DNA of 64,000 bases from Acidimicrobiales bacterium (GCA_029242745.1 JAQWTI010000005.1:118873-182872); one strand, 5' to 3'; counted from the stretch's first letter, positions 34,798 to 44,383 are shown. Notes: generated from the letters alone by a model not told the origin. A program made the numbers and translations.

Positions 34798-35073
34798 TCA
34801 GGTGCCCAGCTCGTCGGCCTTCTTTTTCTGGTACATATCCCGACATGTCGGACACACCGGGTAGCGGTCTGGGTTTCGACCTGGCACCCAAACCTTGCCA
34901 CAAAGGGCAACGACAGGCTTGCCAGTCACCACCGACTCGGTGATGTCGGCCTTACGGGCATAGTGGGAGAAGCGATCATGGTCACCATCATCTAACAGAG
35001 GATCTCCCAGAAGAGGGTCGACCGTGGTCAATGTCTCAAGGTTCGACAGGATGGGCAACATTCCTAAACGCAC
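34798..35073 (-). CDS. DUF3039 family small zinc-site protein
   Basis: The 91-residue protein carries the DUF3039 pattern HDRFSHYARKADITESVVTG followed by ALCGKVWVPGRNPDRYPVC and PTCRDMY. Cys58, Cys74 and Cys77 would form a small metal site. The family is widespread in Actinomycetota and has no known function. It lies 14 bases downstream of rpiB on the same strand. Confidence 0.88.
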   Translation of the reverse strand: MRLGMLPILSNLETLTTVDPLLGDPLLDDGDHDRFSHYARKADITESVVTGKPVVALCGKVWVPGRNPDRYPVCPTCRDMYQKKKADELGT

Positions 35074-35087
35074 GGTTGGGCCGAAAC

Positions 35088-35552
35088 TCAGTCGACTGGT
35101 AACTGACTTAGCGACCCATCCATACCGGACAACTTCTTGATCCGGTCGGCATGGCGACCACCTTCGAACTCTGCACCCAGCCAGGCTCGGAGGGCTTCTG
35201 TTGCCACTTCGGGCCCCGTTAAACGCTCACCGATACACAGCACATTGGCGTCGTTGTGCTGACGGGCGAGTCGGGCCGAAGTGGCGTCATGCACCGTCGC
35301 GGCCCGCACCCCGGGGACTTTATTAGCTGCTATGGCGATGCCGATTCCTGAACCACAAACGCATACCCCCAACTCAACCTCACCTCCAGCCACCGCCTGA
35401 CCAACCGCCGCGCCGTAGTCTGGGTAATCAACCCGGTCGGTGGAGTGAACTCCAAGGTCGAGCACCTCGTGGCCTAAATTGCGCAGCTCGCAAGCCAAGT
35501 GGTCCTTGAGTACGTATCCAGCATGGTCGGAACCGACAGCGACAATGGCCAT
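35088..35552 (-). CDS. rpiB: Ribose-5-phosphate isomerase B
   Basis: RpiB interconverts ribose 5-phosphate and ribulose 5-phosphate in the pentose phosphate pathway. The 154-residue product has GSDHAGYVLKDHL at the start, the active-site loop VCVCGSGIGIAIAANKVPG with the catalytic cysteine near residue 67, and HNDANVLCIGER. Length is standard. It follows tsaC by 9 bases within the long leftward block. Confidence 0.95.
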   Translation of the reverse strand: MAIVAVGSDHAGYVLKDHLACELRNLGHEVLDLGVHSTDRVDYPDYGAAVGQAVAGGEVELGVCVCGSGIGIAIAANKVPGVRAATVHDATSARLARQHNDANVLCIGERLTGPEVATEALRAWLGAEFEGGRHADRIKKLSGMDGSLSQLPVD

Positions 35553-35561
35553 AAGGCAAGG

Positions 35562-36188
35562 CTAGCTGCTGCCTCTCTGAGCGGCCGATTCTGAACTCAT
35601 TCTGAGACCAGCCGCCGTCAGGTCGGCTAACCCGATAGCGCCCTCACGCAGCATGACAGCTGGATCCACGGTCAAATCGACCACGGTCGATGGCATCCCA
35701 GTACACGGGCCGCCGTCCAAAATCAGCAAGCCGTTTCCTAGCGAGGCCGCAGCCGCCCTAGCGTCGGCCGGCGTGAGGTCCCCGGAGCGGTTAGCTGAGG
35801 TCGTGGCAATCGGCCCCACGACAGAAGCAATAGCCCGGATCAATTCATGGTTGGGGCATCGCACTCCCACCGTCAGTTCCGTGGATCCAGCTACAGATGG
35901 CAGCACCATGGTCAAAGGTCCGGGCCACCACACCCCAGCCATAGCGGCTGCCCGGTGGTCGAAAACAGCCAGTTGTTGGGCTTGATCAAGATCAGCCACC
36001 AACACGGCTACCCGGCGGCCGGCTGGACGACCCTTACGAACAAATATCTCGTCAACAGCCGATAAATCAGTGGCCAGAGCGGCAATGCCGTAAACGGTCT
36101 CGGTGGGCAAAACCACCAATCCACCAGACTGTAAGCACGCTGCTGCTGCTTCAACTGCACCACCCGGATCGAGCAACGCGTCGATCAT
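35562..36188 (-). CDS. tsaC: L-threonylcarbamoyladenylate synthase
   Basis: TsaC/Sua5 makes threonylcarbamoyl-AMP for the t6A37 modification of ANN-decoding tRNAs. The 208-residue protein has VVLPTETVYGIAALATD near residue 30, WPGPLTMVLPS and ATTSANRSGDLTPADA, all diagnostic. The extra Sua5 C-terminal domain is absent, so it is the short TsaC form. Two start codons lie side by side (GTG at 36191, ATG at 36188). It is followed by rpiB and preceded by prmC, as in other actinobacteria. Confidence 0.94.
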   Translation of the reverse strand: MIDALLDPGGAVEAAAACLQSGGLVVLPTETVYGIAALATDLSAVDEIFVRKGRPAGRRVAVLVADLDQAQQLAVFDHRAAAMAGVWWPGPLTMVLPSVAGSTELTVGVRCPNHELIRAIASVVGPIATTSANRSGDLTPADARAAAASLGNGLLILDGGPCTGMPSTVVDLTVDPAVMLREGAIGLADLTAAGLRMSSESAAQRGSS

Positions 36189-36201
36189 CACGAAGGATCC
36201 A

Positions 36202-37098
36202 TCACTGGACTCGAGCTACCACAGCCCGGTCACGATTAGCCAAATCTTGATGGACCGTGACATCGACAAACCCAACGGACCGGGCCAAGTCGGACATCGG
36301 CTTAGTCTGGCTTGGAGCCATCTCCAACACGAGGGCACCGCCAGGAGACAACCAATCTCTCGCCCCAGCGATCAGGGTCTTAACATCAGCCGTACCCCTG
36401 TCAGAGGCGTAGAGAGCAGCATGGGGCTCCCAATCCGCCACCTCGACTGGTAGGGCGTCGTCAGCAGACACGTAGGGGGGGTTAGATGCGATCACGTTTA
36501 GTTCCCCCAACAAATCCACTGGAAGGGCTTCAAACCAAGAACCCTCAGTCAACATCACCCGTTCAGCGGGACGGCCTAGCCCCACACAGTTGGCTCGGGC
36601 TACCGCCAAGGCATCTGGCGAGGCGTCGGTGCACCACACCCGCGTTCCCACCCTCTCGACGGCAACGGACAGACCAATAGCCCCCGATCCGGTGCCCAGG
36701 TCAGCTACCAGCAAGGGCTTGGTCGCAGTACCGTGCAGGCTGGCAATCCGATCTATTTCTAGTATGGCCAATCCAGCCACCAACTCGGTCTCCGGCCGCG
36801 GGATCAACACCCGACGGTCGACCATTAGGTCGAGTGTCCGAAAGGGCCAACGGCCCAGCACGTACTGCAGTGGCTCACCAGTTAGCCGCCGCCCCAACAT
36901 TGCGTCGTGACGGGACATGCCCCGCACAGTGACCAACCCATCGAACTCGCTGACCGACGAGAAACCTGAGGCCTCTTCCACGATCCACCGAGCTTCCCGG
37001 GCTGCGTCTTCTCCCGCCTGCCCAGCCTCCACAAGTTGCTTCTGAGTCTCGAGGAGCACCTCACGCCATGAGACGGTCTCCTCGTCAGGCCCCACCAT
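36202..37098 (-). CDS. prmC: Peptide chain release factor N5-glutamine methyltransferase
   Basis: PrmC methylates the GGQ glutamine of release factors, and its target prfA is encoded directly upstream. The 298-residue product has the SAM site VADLGTGSGAIGLSVA and the catalytic motif VIASNPPYVS near residue 204, plus the N-terminal helical domain for release-factor binding. The start overlaps the prfA end by 14 bases, so translation is coupled. Confidence 0.95.
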   Translation of the reverse strand: MVGPDEETVSWREVLLETQKQLVEAGQAGEDAAREARWIVEEASGFSSVSEFDGLVTVRGMSRHDAMLGRRLTGEPLQYVLGRWPFRTLDLMVDRRVLIPRPETELVAGLAILEIDRIASLHGTATKPLLVADLGTGSGAIGLSVAVERVGTRVWCTDASPDALAVARANCVGLGRPAERVMLTEGSWFEALPVDLLGELNVIASNPPYVSADDALPVEVADWEPHAALYASDRGTADVKTLIAGARDWLSPGGALVLEMAPSQTKPMSDLARSVGFVDVTVHQDLANRDRAVVARVQ

Positions 37099-38173
37099 AA
37101 GACCTGTCGTCTAGACCCTCAGCGAGCTGCCGCGTACGCTCAGCAGCAAGTAGGAGATCGGTGACCTCGTCAAGTTCTCCAGCCAAGATGCGATCAAGCT
37201 TGTGGAGGGTCAACCCAATACGGTGATCGGTGACACGGTTCTCCTTAAAGTTGTAGGTGCGAATTTTCTCGGACCGACCACCTCCACCGATCTGACCGCG
37301 CCGAGCCTCAGAGGCCTCAGACATCTGGCGCTCCTGTTCAATCTGGAGGAGCCGGGAACGCAGTACCCGCAGCGCCTTGGTCTTGTTCTGGAGCTGGCTC
37401 TTCTCATCCTGCATTGAAACCACCAGTCCAGTCGGCTTGTGAGTGATACGGACTGCCGAATCAGTGGTGTTAACGGACTGACCACCCGGACCCGATGCCC
37501 GATACACGTCAATCTGCAACTCATTTTCATCAAGTTCAACCTCGATCTCATCAGCCTCAGGGAGCACGCTGACCGTGGCTGAAGATGTGTGGATTCGTCC
37601 CTGTGACTCAGTCACTGGTACACGCTGGACCCGGTGGACCCCACCCTCATACTTGAGTCGCGTCCAAGCATCGTCGCCCTTAACCAAAACCATCACCTCG
37701 CTAAAGCCACCCATGTCAGACTCACGAGCCTCCAGCGGCTCGACGGCCCAGCCGTGGGTGGCAGCAAAAGCCAGATACATCTCATGAAGATCACGGGCGA
37801 ACAGATTTGCCTCTTCGCCACCTTCCGCGCCTCGGATCTCAACGATGACTCGTCGACCGTTATTCGGATCCTGCGGTAGGAGCAAATTTCGTAACTCACC
37901 CTCTAGGTGGATGATCTTGGCCTCGAGACCAACAATCTCAGCGCGTAGTTGGTCTCGATCCTCACCCTCGGCCGAGTCAACCAACTCTTGAGCCGCATCA
38001 AGGTCCCCGTGGGCATCAGACAGTGGTCGCCCGACGACAAGTACAGCCTCCAACTCCTTGAATCGGCGACCAGCGGACTGGAGTCGATCAGAGTCCTTGA
38101 TCACCTCTGGATCTGCGAGCTGGGACTCGATCTCGGAGTACTCGACTTCAAGGGCCCTTACTTGCTCCAGCAT
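37085..38173 (-). CDS. prfA: Peptide chain release factor 1
   Basis: RF1 ends translation at UAA and UAG. The 362-residue product carries the GGQ motif (ASGPGGQSVNTTDSAVR, near residue 227) and the tripeptide PVT in VQRVPVTESQGRIHTSS near residue 184, which marks RF1 rather than RF2. The genomic setting, rho-rpmE-(one extra gene)-prfA-prmC, is the actinobacterial arrangement. Confidence 0.96.
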   Translation of the reverse strand: MLEQVRALEVEYSEIESQLADPEVIKDSDRLQSAGRRFKELEAVLVVGRPLSDAHGDLDAAQELVDSAEGEDRDQLRAEIVGLEAKIIHLEGELRNLLLPQDPNNGRRVIVEIRGAEGGEEANLFARDLHEMYLAFAATHGWAVEPLEARESDMGGFSEVMVLVKGDDAWTRLKYEGGVHRVQRVPVTESQGRIHTSSATVSVLPEADEIEVELDENELQIDVYRASGPGGQSVNTTDSAVRITHKPTGLVVSMQDEKSQLQNKTKALRVLRSRLLQIEQERQMSEASEARRGQIGGGGRSEKIRTYNFKENRVTDHRIGLTLHKLDRILAGELDEVTDLLLAAERTRQLAEGLDDRSYGGA

Positions 38174-38221
38174 CGGCCCAAGGCTAGCGACACGTCGGTG
38201 TTGGACCCCGACGACAATCGT

Positions 38222-39247
38222 TCAGGCGGCCCAACTTCCTCGGAGACCAACCACCAGGGCCGGAATCCGAAGGCGAGCGACCACTCGCTCGACTGGCGCC
38301 ATAACATCTCGAACCGGCAAAACCACGACCACACGGTCAGGCGTCTCGCGCAGGACCAATTCGGCAGCCGCCGAGATAAGGCGAGGATCGACCCCCACCG
38401 AGCACACCACGAGGACACGGCCGCCGTCGGGCCCAGTACCGATAGCCGGCGCTGGCGAGGGATCACGTAGGTTGAGCCGCTTGTCAGCTGGATCAATGGG
38501 GACTAACTCGATTAGACCCAACGACTCAGGGTGGGCACAAACGTCCCACCGCATCCACCGTTCCCGAGCCAAGGTAGCTAGCGGATGGGCGCCAGCACCC
38601 GAATGACGCTGGACCCGTACAAGATCGGCTGCCTCGACCAGCGCCTCAGCATCAGACTTGCTACCTCGCATCAGAACTCCAGCTTCGCGATCAAACCGCC
38701 CAATACCCACCTCAATTACTGGTCTCCCACCCAACCGTGACTGGGCTACTGCACGCACCACCTCCAGACCCAAGACCTCACCAAGCCACGTGCCATGTTC
38801 GAGCACCGGGTCCACTCCACCGGAACGACACAAATCGTGGAACTCGCGAGCAAACTCCACTGGGTATTCGTCCTTGCTGTACGGGAGGTCTTCTCGTGGG
38901 GCGGCAACAACCAGCGAATCGCCGTCGACATGGCAGACCTCTGGAGATGGTTCAAGTGCTGTCGCACGACGAGCGGCCTCCGCAGCCTCTACGGGATCGT
39001 CAAAGCAAACAGTTAGAGGCGTGCTGTCACCATGAAGGCCGGCCCGGAACAGGCCGCTACCTAGGGCCGCTTCCGGTGTTTCAGCAGACGCCAATGTCCA
39101 GAGGCGAAAGCCGTCGAAAAGGTAGCCGCCCTCAGCCGACACATCGCTATCGAGACCAGCACCGGAGACCTTGCGTAACGCTCCATCCACCAACGCATAC
39201 AACTTGGCCCCTCGGAGGGCCTGAATACGCTCAATATCTAGAGCCAC
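38222..39247 (-). CDS. Hypothetical protein inserted between rpmE and prfA
   Basis: The product of 341 residues is soluble, with alternating alpha/beta character and several Val-rich strands such as RVLVVCSVGVDPRLISAAAE and DRVVVVLPVRDVMAPVERV near the C-terminus. This end could be a small Rossmann-like domain. I do not recognise a family and see no catalytic motif. The frame opens at 39364 inside rpmE. I prefer the GTG at 39247, which avoids that 65-base overlap. Its place in an otherwise conserved operon suggests a translation-linked role, but this is only context. Confidence 0.6.
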   Translation of the reverse strand: MALDIERIQALRGAKLYALVDGALRKVSGAGLDSDVSAEGGYLFDGFRLWTLASAETPEAALGSGLFRAGLHGDSTPLTVCFDDPVEAAEAARRATALEPSPEVCHVDGDSLVVAAPREDLPYSKDEYPVEFAREFHDLCRSGGVDPVLEHGTWLGEVLGLEVVRAVAQSRLGGRPVIEVGIGRFDREAGVLMRGSKSDAEALVEAADLVRVQRHSGAGAHPLATLARERWMRWDVCAHPESLGLIELVPIDPADKRLNLRDPSPAPAIGTGPDGGRVLVVCSVGVDPRLISAAAELVLRETPDRVVVVLPVRDVMAPVERVVARLRIPALVVGLRGSWAA

Positions 39248-39299
39248 GGATTGCCCGCAACTAGATAACTGCAGAACCGGTGCAAATCCGGTCAGTTCC

Positions 39300-39554
39300 T
39301 CAACTCTTCCGACGCTGGCCGTACCGGCGTTCGAAGCGCTCGACCCGACCAGCCGTATCCACAATTTTCATTGTGCCGGTAAAGAACGGGTGGCTGGCCG
39401 ATGATATTTCCACTTTGACCAGTGGATACTCGACACCGTCGTCCAAAGTAATCACCTCTTCGGTCTCCACCGTTGAGCGGATAACGAAGTTGGTGCCCTC
39501 TGACAGGTCTTGGAAGACGACTGGTCGATAATTCGGGTGTACGTCCTGCTTCAT
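39300..39554 (-). CDS. rpmE2: 50S ribosomal protein L31, type B
   Basis: The 84-residue protein starts MKQDVHPNYRPVVFQD and contains SSASHPFFTGTMKIVDTAGR with a basic C-terminus. It has no cysteines, so it is the zinc-free type B form (C-minus) of L31. In many actinobacteria this operon position holds the zinc-binding type A protein. It lies 110 bases downstream of rho. Confidence 0.94.
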   Translation of the reverse strand: MKQDVHPNYRPVVFQDLSEGTNFVIRSTVETEEVITLDDGVEYPLVKVEISSASHPFFTGTMKIVDTAGRVERFERRYGQRRKS

Positions 39555-39664
39555 AACTGTTCCAGTCTGCGGCGCAATCTAAGGTTCGACAACCTGTGTA
39601 AACGGTGTCTCGCGCCCAAACACCGCACGAGTCGAGAGGCTGGGTGGCAAATCGGCATCCCTGA

Positions 39665-41413
39665 TCAGGCGCCCATGCTCGGTCCCTTGGCGATCTCTAC
39701 CAAGAACTCGTCATTATTGTTAAAGGTCTTGAGCCGGTCGGTTAGCAACTCAAGGCCAGCCGCCGCACCGTTGTCATTGTCGTTCGCAAGGCCATTGAGT
39801 ACGCGCCGGAGTTTCCAAACCTGGTTGAGTTGCTTGCGCTCAAACAGCAACTCCTCGTGACGAGTCGACGAGGCGTCCACATCAATGGCTGGATAGATCC
39901 GACGCTCGGCGATGCGCCGGTCTAGACGCAGTTCCATGTTTCCGGTTCCCTTGAACTCTTCGAAGATCACCTCATCCATTTTGGATCCGGTATCAACGAG
40001 CGCCGTAGCAAGAATGGTTAACGAGCCACCCTCCTCCAGGTTCCGGGCTGCACCGAAGAACCGCTTGGGGGGGTAGAGCGCGCCACTGTCGACACCACCA
40101 GACATAATTCGACCAGTTGCCGGAGCGGCGAGGTTGTAGGCCCGCGCAAGGCGGGTGATGCCGTCCAGCATGATCACCACGTCGTCGCCATACTCCACCA
40201 TTCGCTTTGCGCGCTCGATGGTGACCTCAGCCAACCGGGTGTGTTCGTCGCTAGGTCGATCGAAAGTTGATCCAACAACCTCACCCCGCTGCATCCAGCG
40301 ACGCATGTCAGTGACCTCTTCGGGTCGCTCGTCAACTAGAAGAACGATGAGTTTGACCTCGGGATGGTTTGTCTCAATAGACCGCACAATTGATTTCATG
40401 ATTGTGGTCTTGCCCGCTTTAGGCGGCGAGACAATCATTCCGCGCTGTCCCTTACCGACCGGCGAAAGCAAATCGATAATCCGAGCCGTCATGTTGTTCG
40501 GATCACCATCAACCTCCATTTGGAGCTTCTCGTCAGGAAATAGAGGGGTGAGATCCTCGAACCGAGGTCGGTTCTTGGCTAGTTCAGGATCTCTTCCGTT
40601 GATCGTATCAATACGCAGCAGAGCAGGATTTTTCTCGCTGCGGTTGGCGGGCCGAGACGCACCTACCAAGTGGTCGCCGCGTCGTAGCCCAAACTGACGA
40701 ACCTGCTTCACCGAGACGTAAGCATCCTTCTTTGATGCCTTGAAACCAACGGTACGCAGGAATCCATAGCCCTCGTCACGCAAGTCAAGGTGACCCTCAA
40801 CATCGACCGGCTCACCATCCCACTGCTCTTCAGGGCCCTGGTGTTCGCGACCCTGACCGCGGCGCCGGCGACGCCGGTTACCTGGGTCAGAATCACTCTG
40901 CTGAGCGCGACTCTGGCCGCCTTGTCGGTCCCGGCTATGACCGCCTTGCTCCTGGCCCGACCGGTTCTGCTCACCCCGCCCACGGCCCTGATCTCGACTC
41001 GGCTTCTGGTCGCCGGACTGACCACTGCCTTCGGCGGTACCAACTTTCTCTGATGACTCATCAGCAACGGGAGGCGCAGTCTCGTCCGCAGCGGCAGCTA
41101 CCTCCCACTCGGCAGGCGGCTCCTCACCCCCGCCAGCCAGCCCAGGATTCTCGGTTGGAACATCGACTGGAGACTCCACCTTGGTCGGACCCGTTGCCCC
41201 AGACCGGCCACTATTGGAGACGGTAGAACCGTTGCCTCCAACGGCCAAGCCCAAAATGAGGTCGACGATCTCGGCTTTTCGTGCCCGCGATCCAGGCTTA
41301 CCACCAAGTGCCGTAGCAATGGTTGTCAGTTCATCGCGGTCCTTGCTCTCTAATGTTCCGCGTTCCAATTGGTTGGAGTCCATGCTCACAAAACCTATTT
41401 TCTCGAGGGTCAT
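39665..41413 (-). CDS. rho: Transcription termination factor Rho
   Basis: Rho is the RNA-dependent ATPase that ends untranslated transcripts. The 582-residue protein has an N-terminal SAP-like helix region (residues 15-55) and then an insertion of about 130 residues rich in Gly, Arg, Gln and Glu (to about 195). The cold-shock RNA domain follows ([18 protein letters not shown]), then the Walker A loop PPKAGKTT near residue 329. Such insertions are common in actinobacterial Rho. ATG codons occur at 41413, with GAAGGG just upstream, and at 41383. The first ATG lies inside a 15-base palindrome. Confidence 0.95.
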   Translation of the reverse strand: MTLEKIGFVSMDSNQLERGTLESKDRDELTTIATALGGKPGSRARKAEIVDLILGLAVGGNGSTVSNSGRSGATGPTKVESPVDVPTENPGLAGGGEEPPAEWEVAAAADETAPPVADESSEKVGTAEGSGQSGDQKPSRDQGRGRGEQNRSGQEQGGHSRDRQGGQSRAQQSDSDPGNRRRRRRGQGREHQGPEEQWDGEPVDVEGHLDLRDEGYGFLRTVGFKASKKDAYVSVKQVRQFGLRRGDHLVGASRPANRSEKNPALLRIDTINGRDPELAKNRPRFEDLTPLFPDEKLQMEVDGDPNNMTARIIDLLSPVGKGQRGMIVSPPKAGKTTIMKSIVRSIETNHPEVKLIVLLVDERPEEVTDMRRWMQRGEVVGSTFDRPSDEHTRLAEVTIERAKRMVEYGDDVVIMLDGITRLARAYNLAAPATGRIMSGGVDSGALYPPKRFFGAARNLEEGGSLTILATALVDTGSKMDEVIFEEFKGTGNMELRLDRRIAERRIYPAIDVDASSTRHEELLFERKQLNQVWKLRRVLNGLANDNDNGAAAGLELLTDRLKTFNNNDEFLVEIAKGPSMGA

Positions 41414-41420
41414 TGACCCT
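41406..41420. promoter_or_regulatory. Palindrome spanning the rho start codon
   Basis: AGGGTCATTGACCCT has perfect 7-bp arms around one base and includes the ATG at 41413 on the complementary strand. In the rho transcript it would form a hairpin or serve as an operator at the ribosome-binding region. Autogenous control of rho is known in bacteria, but nothing here proves it. Confidence 0.4.
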
Positions 41421-41713
41421 TCGGGTTTCTCGGGGGCGTGTGCCCAACGAATAGATCCATATCGGGATCAGCACAAATCAAGGAATCACCGTTCATCACG
41501 GGAAACCGAGACGAAGGGTTTGTCGTGGAGGACGCTTCCGGGCCCGTCATATCTCGACGCGAATCATTCCACTACGTGAAAGTTGCGAAGAGGAAACGGG
41601 ATATCCAGAGAACACATCGCCCGACCAGCGACACCTTTACTTTAACGACGTAGCGTGAAAGAAGGCAACATCTTCAGAGTGAGGTTTCCTGGATTCCTTG
41701 TGACGCAAGGATT
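41414..41713. other. 300-bp region upstream of rho
   Basis: No credible gene is seen. The stretch is of mixed composition and probably holds the rho promoter and untranslated leader. Apart from the palindrome at the rho start I find no strong repeat, hairpin with a T-run, or riboswitch pattern. Confidence 0.5.
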
Positions 41714-42862
41714 TCAGATGTTAAGTAGGCGTCCCATCAGGGCGTGTCCAGGCACTGCCTCACAGTCAGCCACCCCCGCTTCGGTGAAGGTTCCACCCGA
41801 CCCGTCGACAGCGGAATCAACTAACAAATAGGGCACGGGATCTGGGGTATGGGTACGAGTTGTTAAGGGCGTGGCATGGTCTGGAAGCATAAGGAGCCGC
41901 CACGCGCCCATACCGTCCAACGCTGGCACGAGGTCAGCCAAGATCCGACGGTCCCAACGCTCGAGCGCCTTGACCTTCTCGGCCACATCACCTGCGTGAC
42001 CAGCCTCGTCAGTGGCCTCGACATGGATGACAAATAAATCGAGGCCCGCTCTCAACTCCGCCAGCGCCACGTCACGCTTACCCTCATAGTCAGTGTCGTA
42101 CCAACCAGTTGCCCCAGGGATATCGCAGATCTTCATGCCAGACAAGACCCCGATACCGCGGACCAGATCAACTGCTGTCACCAGCCCGGCTTCCACTCCG
42201 TAAAGGCCGCGAAATGACGGCACCTGTGGCTGGAAACCCTGACCCCAAAGCCACACTTGATCAGCCTCAATGTCGAATCGGGCCATGACCGCGCGAGAAG
42301 CCTCCATGACTTCACCCAGCCTCCCTGCCGCTGGGCCGGTAGGCAACACAATGGCCCTACCAGACAGATCGTGGGGTGGCGTGCAATCAGCCTCAACCCA
42401 CTCCTTAGGCGCAATCATGGCGTTGCGAAAGCCCACACCTGCGAGAAACTCTATCCCAGCGTGATCTGGAGCAATCTCCTCCTGAAGGGCAGCGATGACT
42501 AAAGAACCCTCCTCACTGGTCGGGTTAGCGCCCGCATAATCAACCATTACGCCGTTGCGGACCACCACCAAGTTGCACCTGAAAGCCGTCTGGTCAGGAC
42601 GCAGCGTTCGTCCCATGGCTGCCACCTCAATGGGGGCCCGACCGGTGTGAAACCGAGTTGGATCAAAACCCATTATGGACATATTCCCAACATCGCTACC
42701 CGGCGCCATCCCTTCAGGAATTACTGCTGCCCGTCCCACCTCGGCACGAGCAGCCAGTGCATCCAGAACCGGAGTATGGGCTACCTCCAGCGGGGTCCTC
42801 CCATCCAACTCAGGTACCGGCAGGTCTGCACAACCGTCAGGGACACAGACGACGTACTTCAT
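41714..42862 (-). CDS. ApgM-like metalloenzyme, probable homoserine kinase replacing ThrB
   Basis: The 382-residue protein is of the alkaline-phosphatase superfamily and close to archaeal cofactor-independent phosphoglycerate mutase. It begins KYVVCVPDGCADLP (metal-binding Asp9) and has EGMAPGSDVGNMSIMGFDP with the likely nucleophile Ser56. VIHVEATDEAGHAGD and MLPDHATPLTTRTHTPDP supply further metal ligands. It sits between thrC and rho, exactly where GHMP-type thrB lies in other actinobacteria, and no thrB is present nearby. A branch of this family is annotated as a proposed homoserine kinase in genomes lacking thrB. Phosphoglycerate mutase remains the alternative. Confidence 0.85.
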   Translation of the reverse strand: MKYVVCVPDGCADLPVPELDGRTPLEVAHTPVLDALAARAEVGRAAVIPEGMAPGSDVGNMSIMGFDPTRFHTGRAPIEVAAMGRTLRPDQTAFRCNLVVVRNGVMVDYAGANPTSEEGSLVIAALQEEIAPDHAGIEFLAGVGFRNAMIAPKEWVEADCTPPHDLSGRAIVLPTGPAAGRLGEVMEASRAVMARFDIEADQVWLWGQGFQPQVPSFRGLYGVEAGLVTAVDLVRGIGVLSGMKICDIPGATGWYDTDYEGKRDVALAELRAGLDLFVIHVEATDEAGHAGDVAEKVKALERWDRRILADLVPALDGMGAWRLLMLPDHATPLTTRTHTPDPVPYLLVDSAVDGSGGTFTEAGVADCEAVPGHALMGRLLNI

Positions 42863-43006
42863 GAATAGTTCTTCATGCCGCTTGGCCTATCTGTGGATCC
42901 ATAGGGTTGCCATTCTTCCAGACCGGGCACCACGAGCTGTCACGAGAAACAGATCTGGGCACTGGTCGTTGGGCACTACAGCCCCTGACCTGCCAACGGC
43001 GAATAG

Positions 43007-44383
43007 TCACCGTCTATGGGCCCGCACGAAGTCCTCTATGACGACTAGATCGGCTGGCAATTCGGTCAGCCGCTCAGGTCTCTCATAGAGGTCAGCAAGA
43101 TGGTTGGGCAGCTCCGGTCGAACACCGGTCGCCGCTTCAACGGCATCTGGAAACTTGGCTGGATGCGCAGTGGCCAGCGCCACCATTGGAATTGAGCTAT
43201 CGCGCCGACACGCTCTCGCAGCCAGCAGACCAACCGCTGTATGCGGATCGAGGAGAATCCCCGACTGGTCCGCCTCATCTGCAATACAAGCTTGGACGGC
43301 ATTGTCGACAAACCGAGCACCAGCCCAACCGTCAACCAAACTCGCGCGTAGTGCCGGGTCTAGTTGGAAGCACCCCGTGGCGCGAAAGTTGTCCAACTGA
43401 GCACCTAGCGCCGCACCGTCTCGGCCATTAATTTCAAACAGCAACCGCTCAAGGTTCGATGACACCTGAATATCCATGCTGGGCGATGTGGTGGGCACTA
43501 CCTCGGTGATACCCATCGTTCCCTCAGTGAAGAACTGAGTCAGGACATCATTGGTGTTACTACCCACCACCAACTGGCGCACATCTAACCCGGATAGCCG
43601 GGCGACGTGCCCGGCAAAAACATTGCCGAAGTTCCCGGTGGGCACCGAAAACGCGACCGGTGAGTGCCGTCCACCGAGGCGTTCAGCGGCCACCACGTAG
43701 TAGACAACCTGAGCCATCACCCGGGCCCAATTTATGGAGTTCACCGCCGAGAGTCGAACCTCGTCACGGAACGTCACATCGGCAAACATCGCCTTCACTA
43801 AGTCCTGACAGTCGTCAAATGTGCCGTCGACTGCCACGTTGTGGACGTTGGTGGCGTTCACAGTCGTCATCTGTCGGCGTTGAACTTCAGACACTCTTCC
43901 TGACGGGTGGAGGATGACCATATCCACGGCATCGCGTCCTTGGCATGCCTCGATGGCAGCCGAGCCAGTGTCGCCTGACGTGGCACCTACGATCGTGATC
44001 CGCTCCCCTCGACGCGATAGTTCGTGATCGAACAAACGGCCCACCAGTTGCAGGGCTAGGTCTTTGAAAGCCAGCGTCGGTCCGTGAAACAACTCCAAAA
44101 GGTGGACGCCATCAGATAGCTCTAAGAGTGGGGTTACATCAGAGGTCTCAAATGTGGTGTATGCGTCAGCCACCATGACGGCGAAATCATCTTCTTCGAT
44201 TGACCCAGCCACGAACGGCATCATCACTTCAACAGCCGTCTCTATGTAGTTGCCCCGTCCACCAGCGGCCAGCACCGGCCATTCCTCGGGGACGTAGAGC
44301 CCACCGTCGTCAGCGAGGCCCGCCAGCAAAGCCTCGCCAAACTCCAAAACTGGAGCCGATCCGCGAGTGCTCACATACCGCAT
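43007..44383 (-). CDS. thrC: Threonine synthase
   Basis: ThrC converts O-phosphohomoserine to threonine with pyridoxal phosphate. The 458-residue product starts MRYVSTRGSAPVLEFGEAL and has the lysine motif FHGPTLAFKDLALQ near residue 107 and ATSGDTGSAAIEACQG, the phosphate loop. Its length and the N-terminal GGLYVPEEWP segment fit the class shared by E. coli and yeast, rather than the shorter class typical of many actinobacteria. It follows hom by 36 bases. Confidence 0.95.
   Translation of the reverse strand: MRYVSTRGSAPVLEFGEALLAGLADDGGLYVPEEWPVLAAGGRGNYIETAVEVMMPFVAGSIEEDDFAVMVADAYTTFETSDVTPLLELSDGVHLLELFHGPTLAFKDLALQLVGRLFDHELSRRGERITIVGATSGDTGSAAIEACQGRDAVDMVILHPSGRVSEVQRRQMTTVNATNVHNVAVDGTFDDCQDLVKAMFADVTFRDEVRLSAVNSINWARVMAQVVYYVVAAERLGGRHSPVAFSVPTGNFGNVFAGHVARLSGLDVRQLVVGSNTNDVLTQFFTEGTMGITEVVPTTSPSMDIQVSSNLERLLFEINGRDGAALGAQLDNFRATGCFQLDPALRASLVDGWAGARFVDNAVQACIADEADQSGILLDPHTAVGLLAARACRRDSSIPMVALATAHPAKFPDAVEAATGVRPELPNHLADLYERPERLTELPADLVVIEDFVRAHRR

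Noticed and set aside
40155..41067. Several open frames on both strands over the rho insertion region
   Set aside because: They are shadows of the Arg/Gly-rich low-complexity coding sequence of rho and have no independent ribosome sites or family similarity.
41438..41653. 71-codon frame upstream of rho
   Set aside because: No ribosome site, no recognisable domain and no coding bias by eye; treated as leader or promoter DNA.
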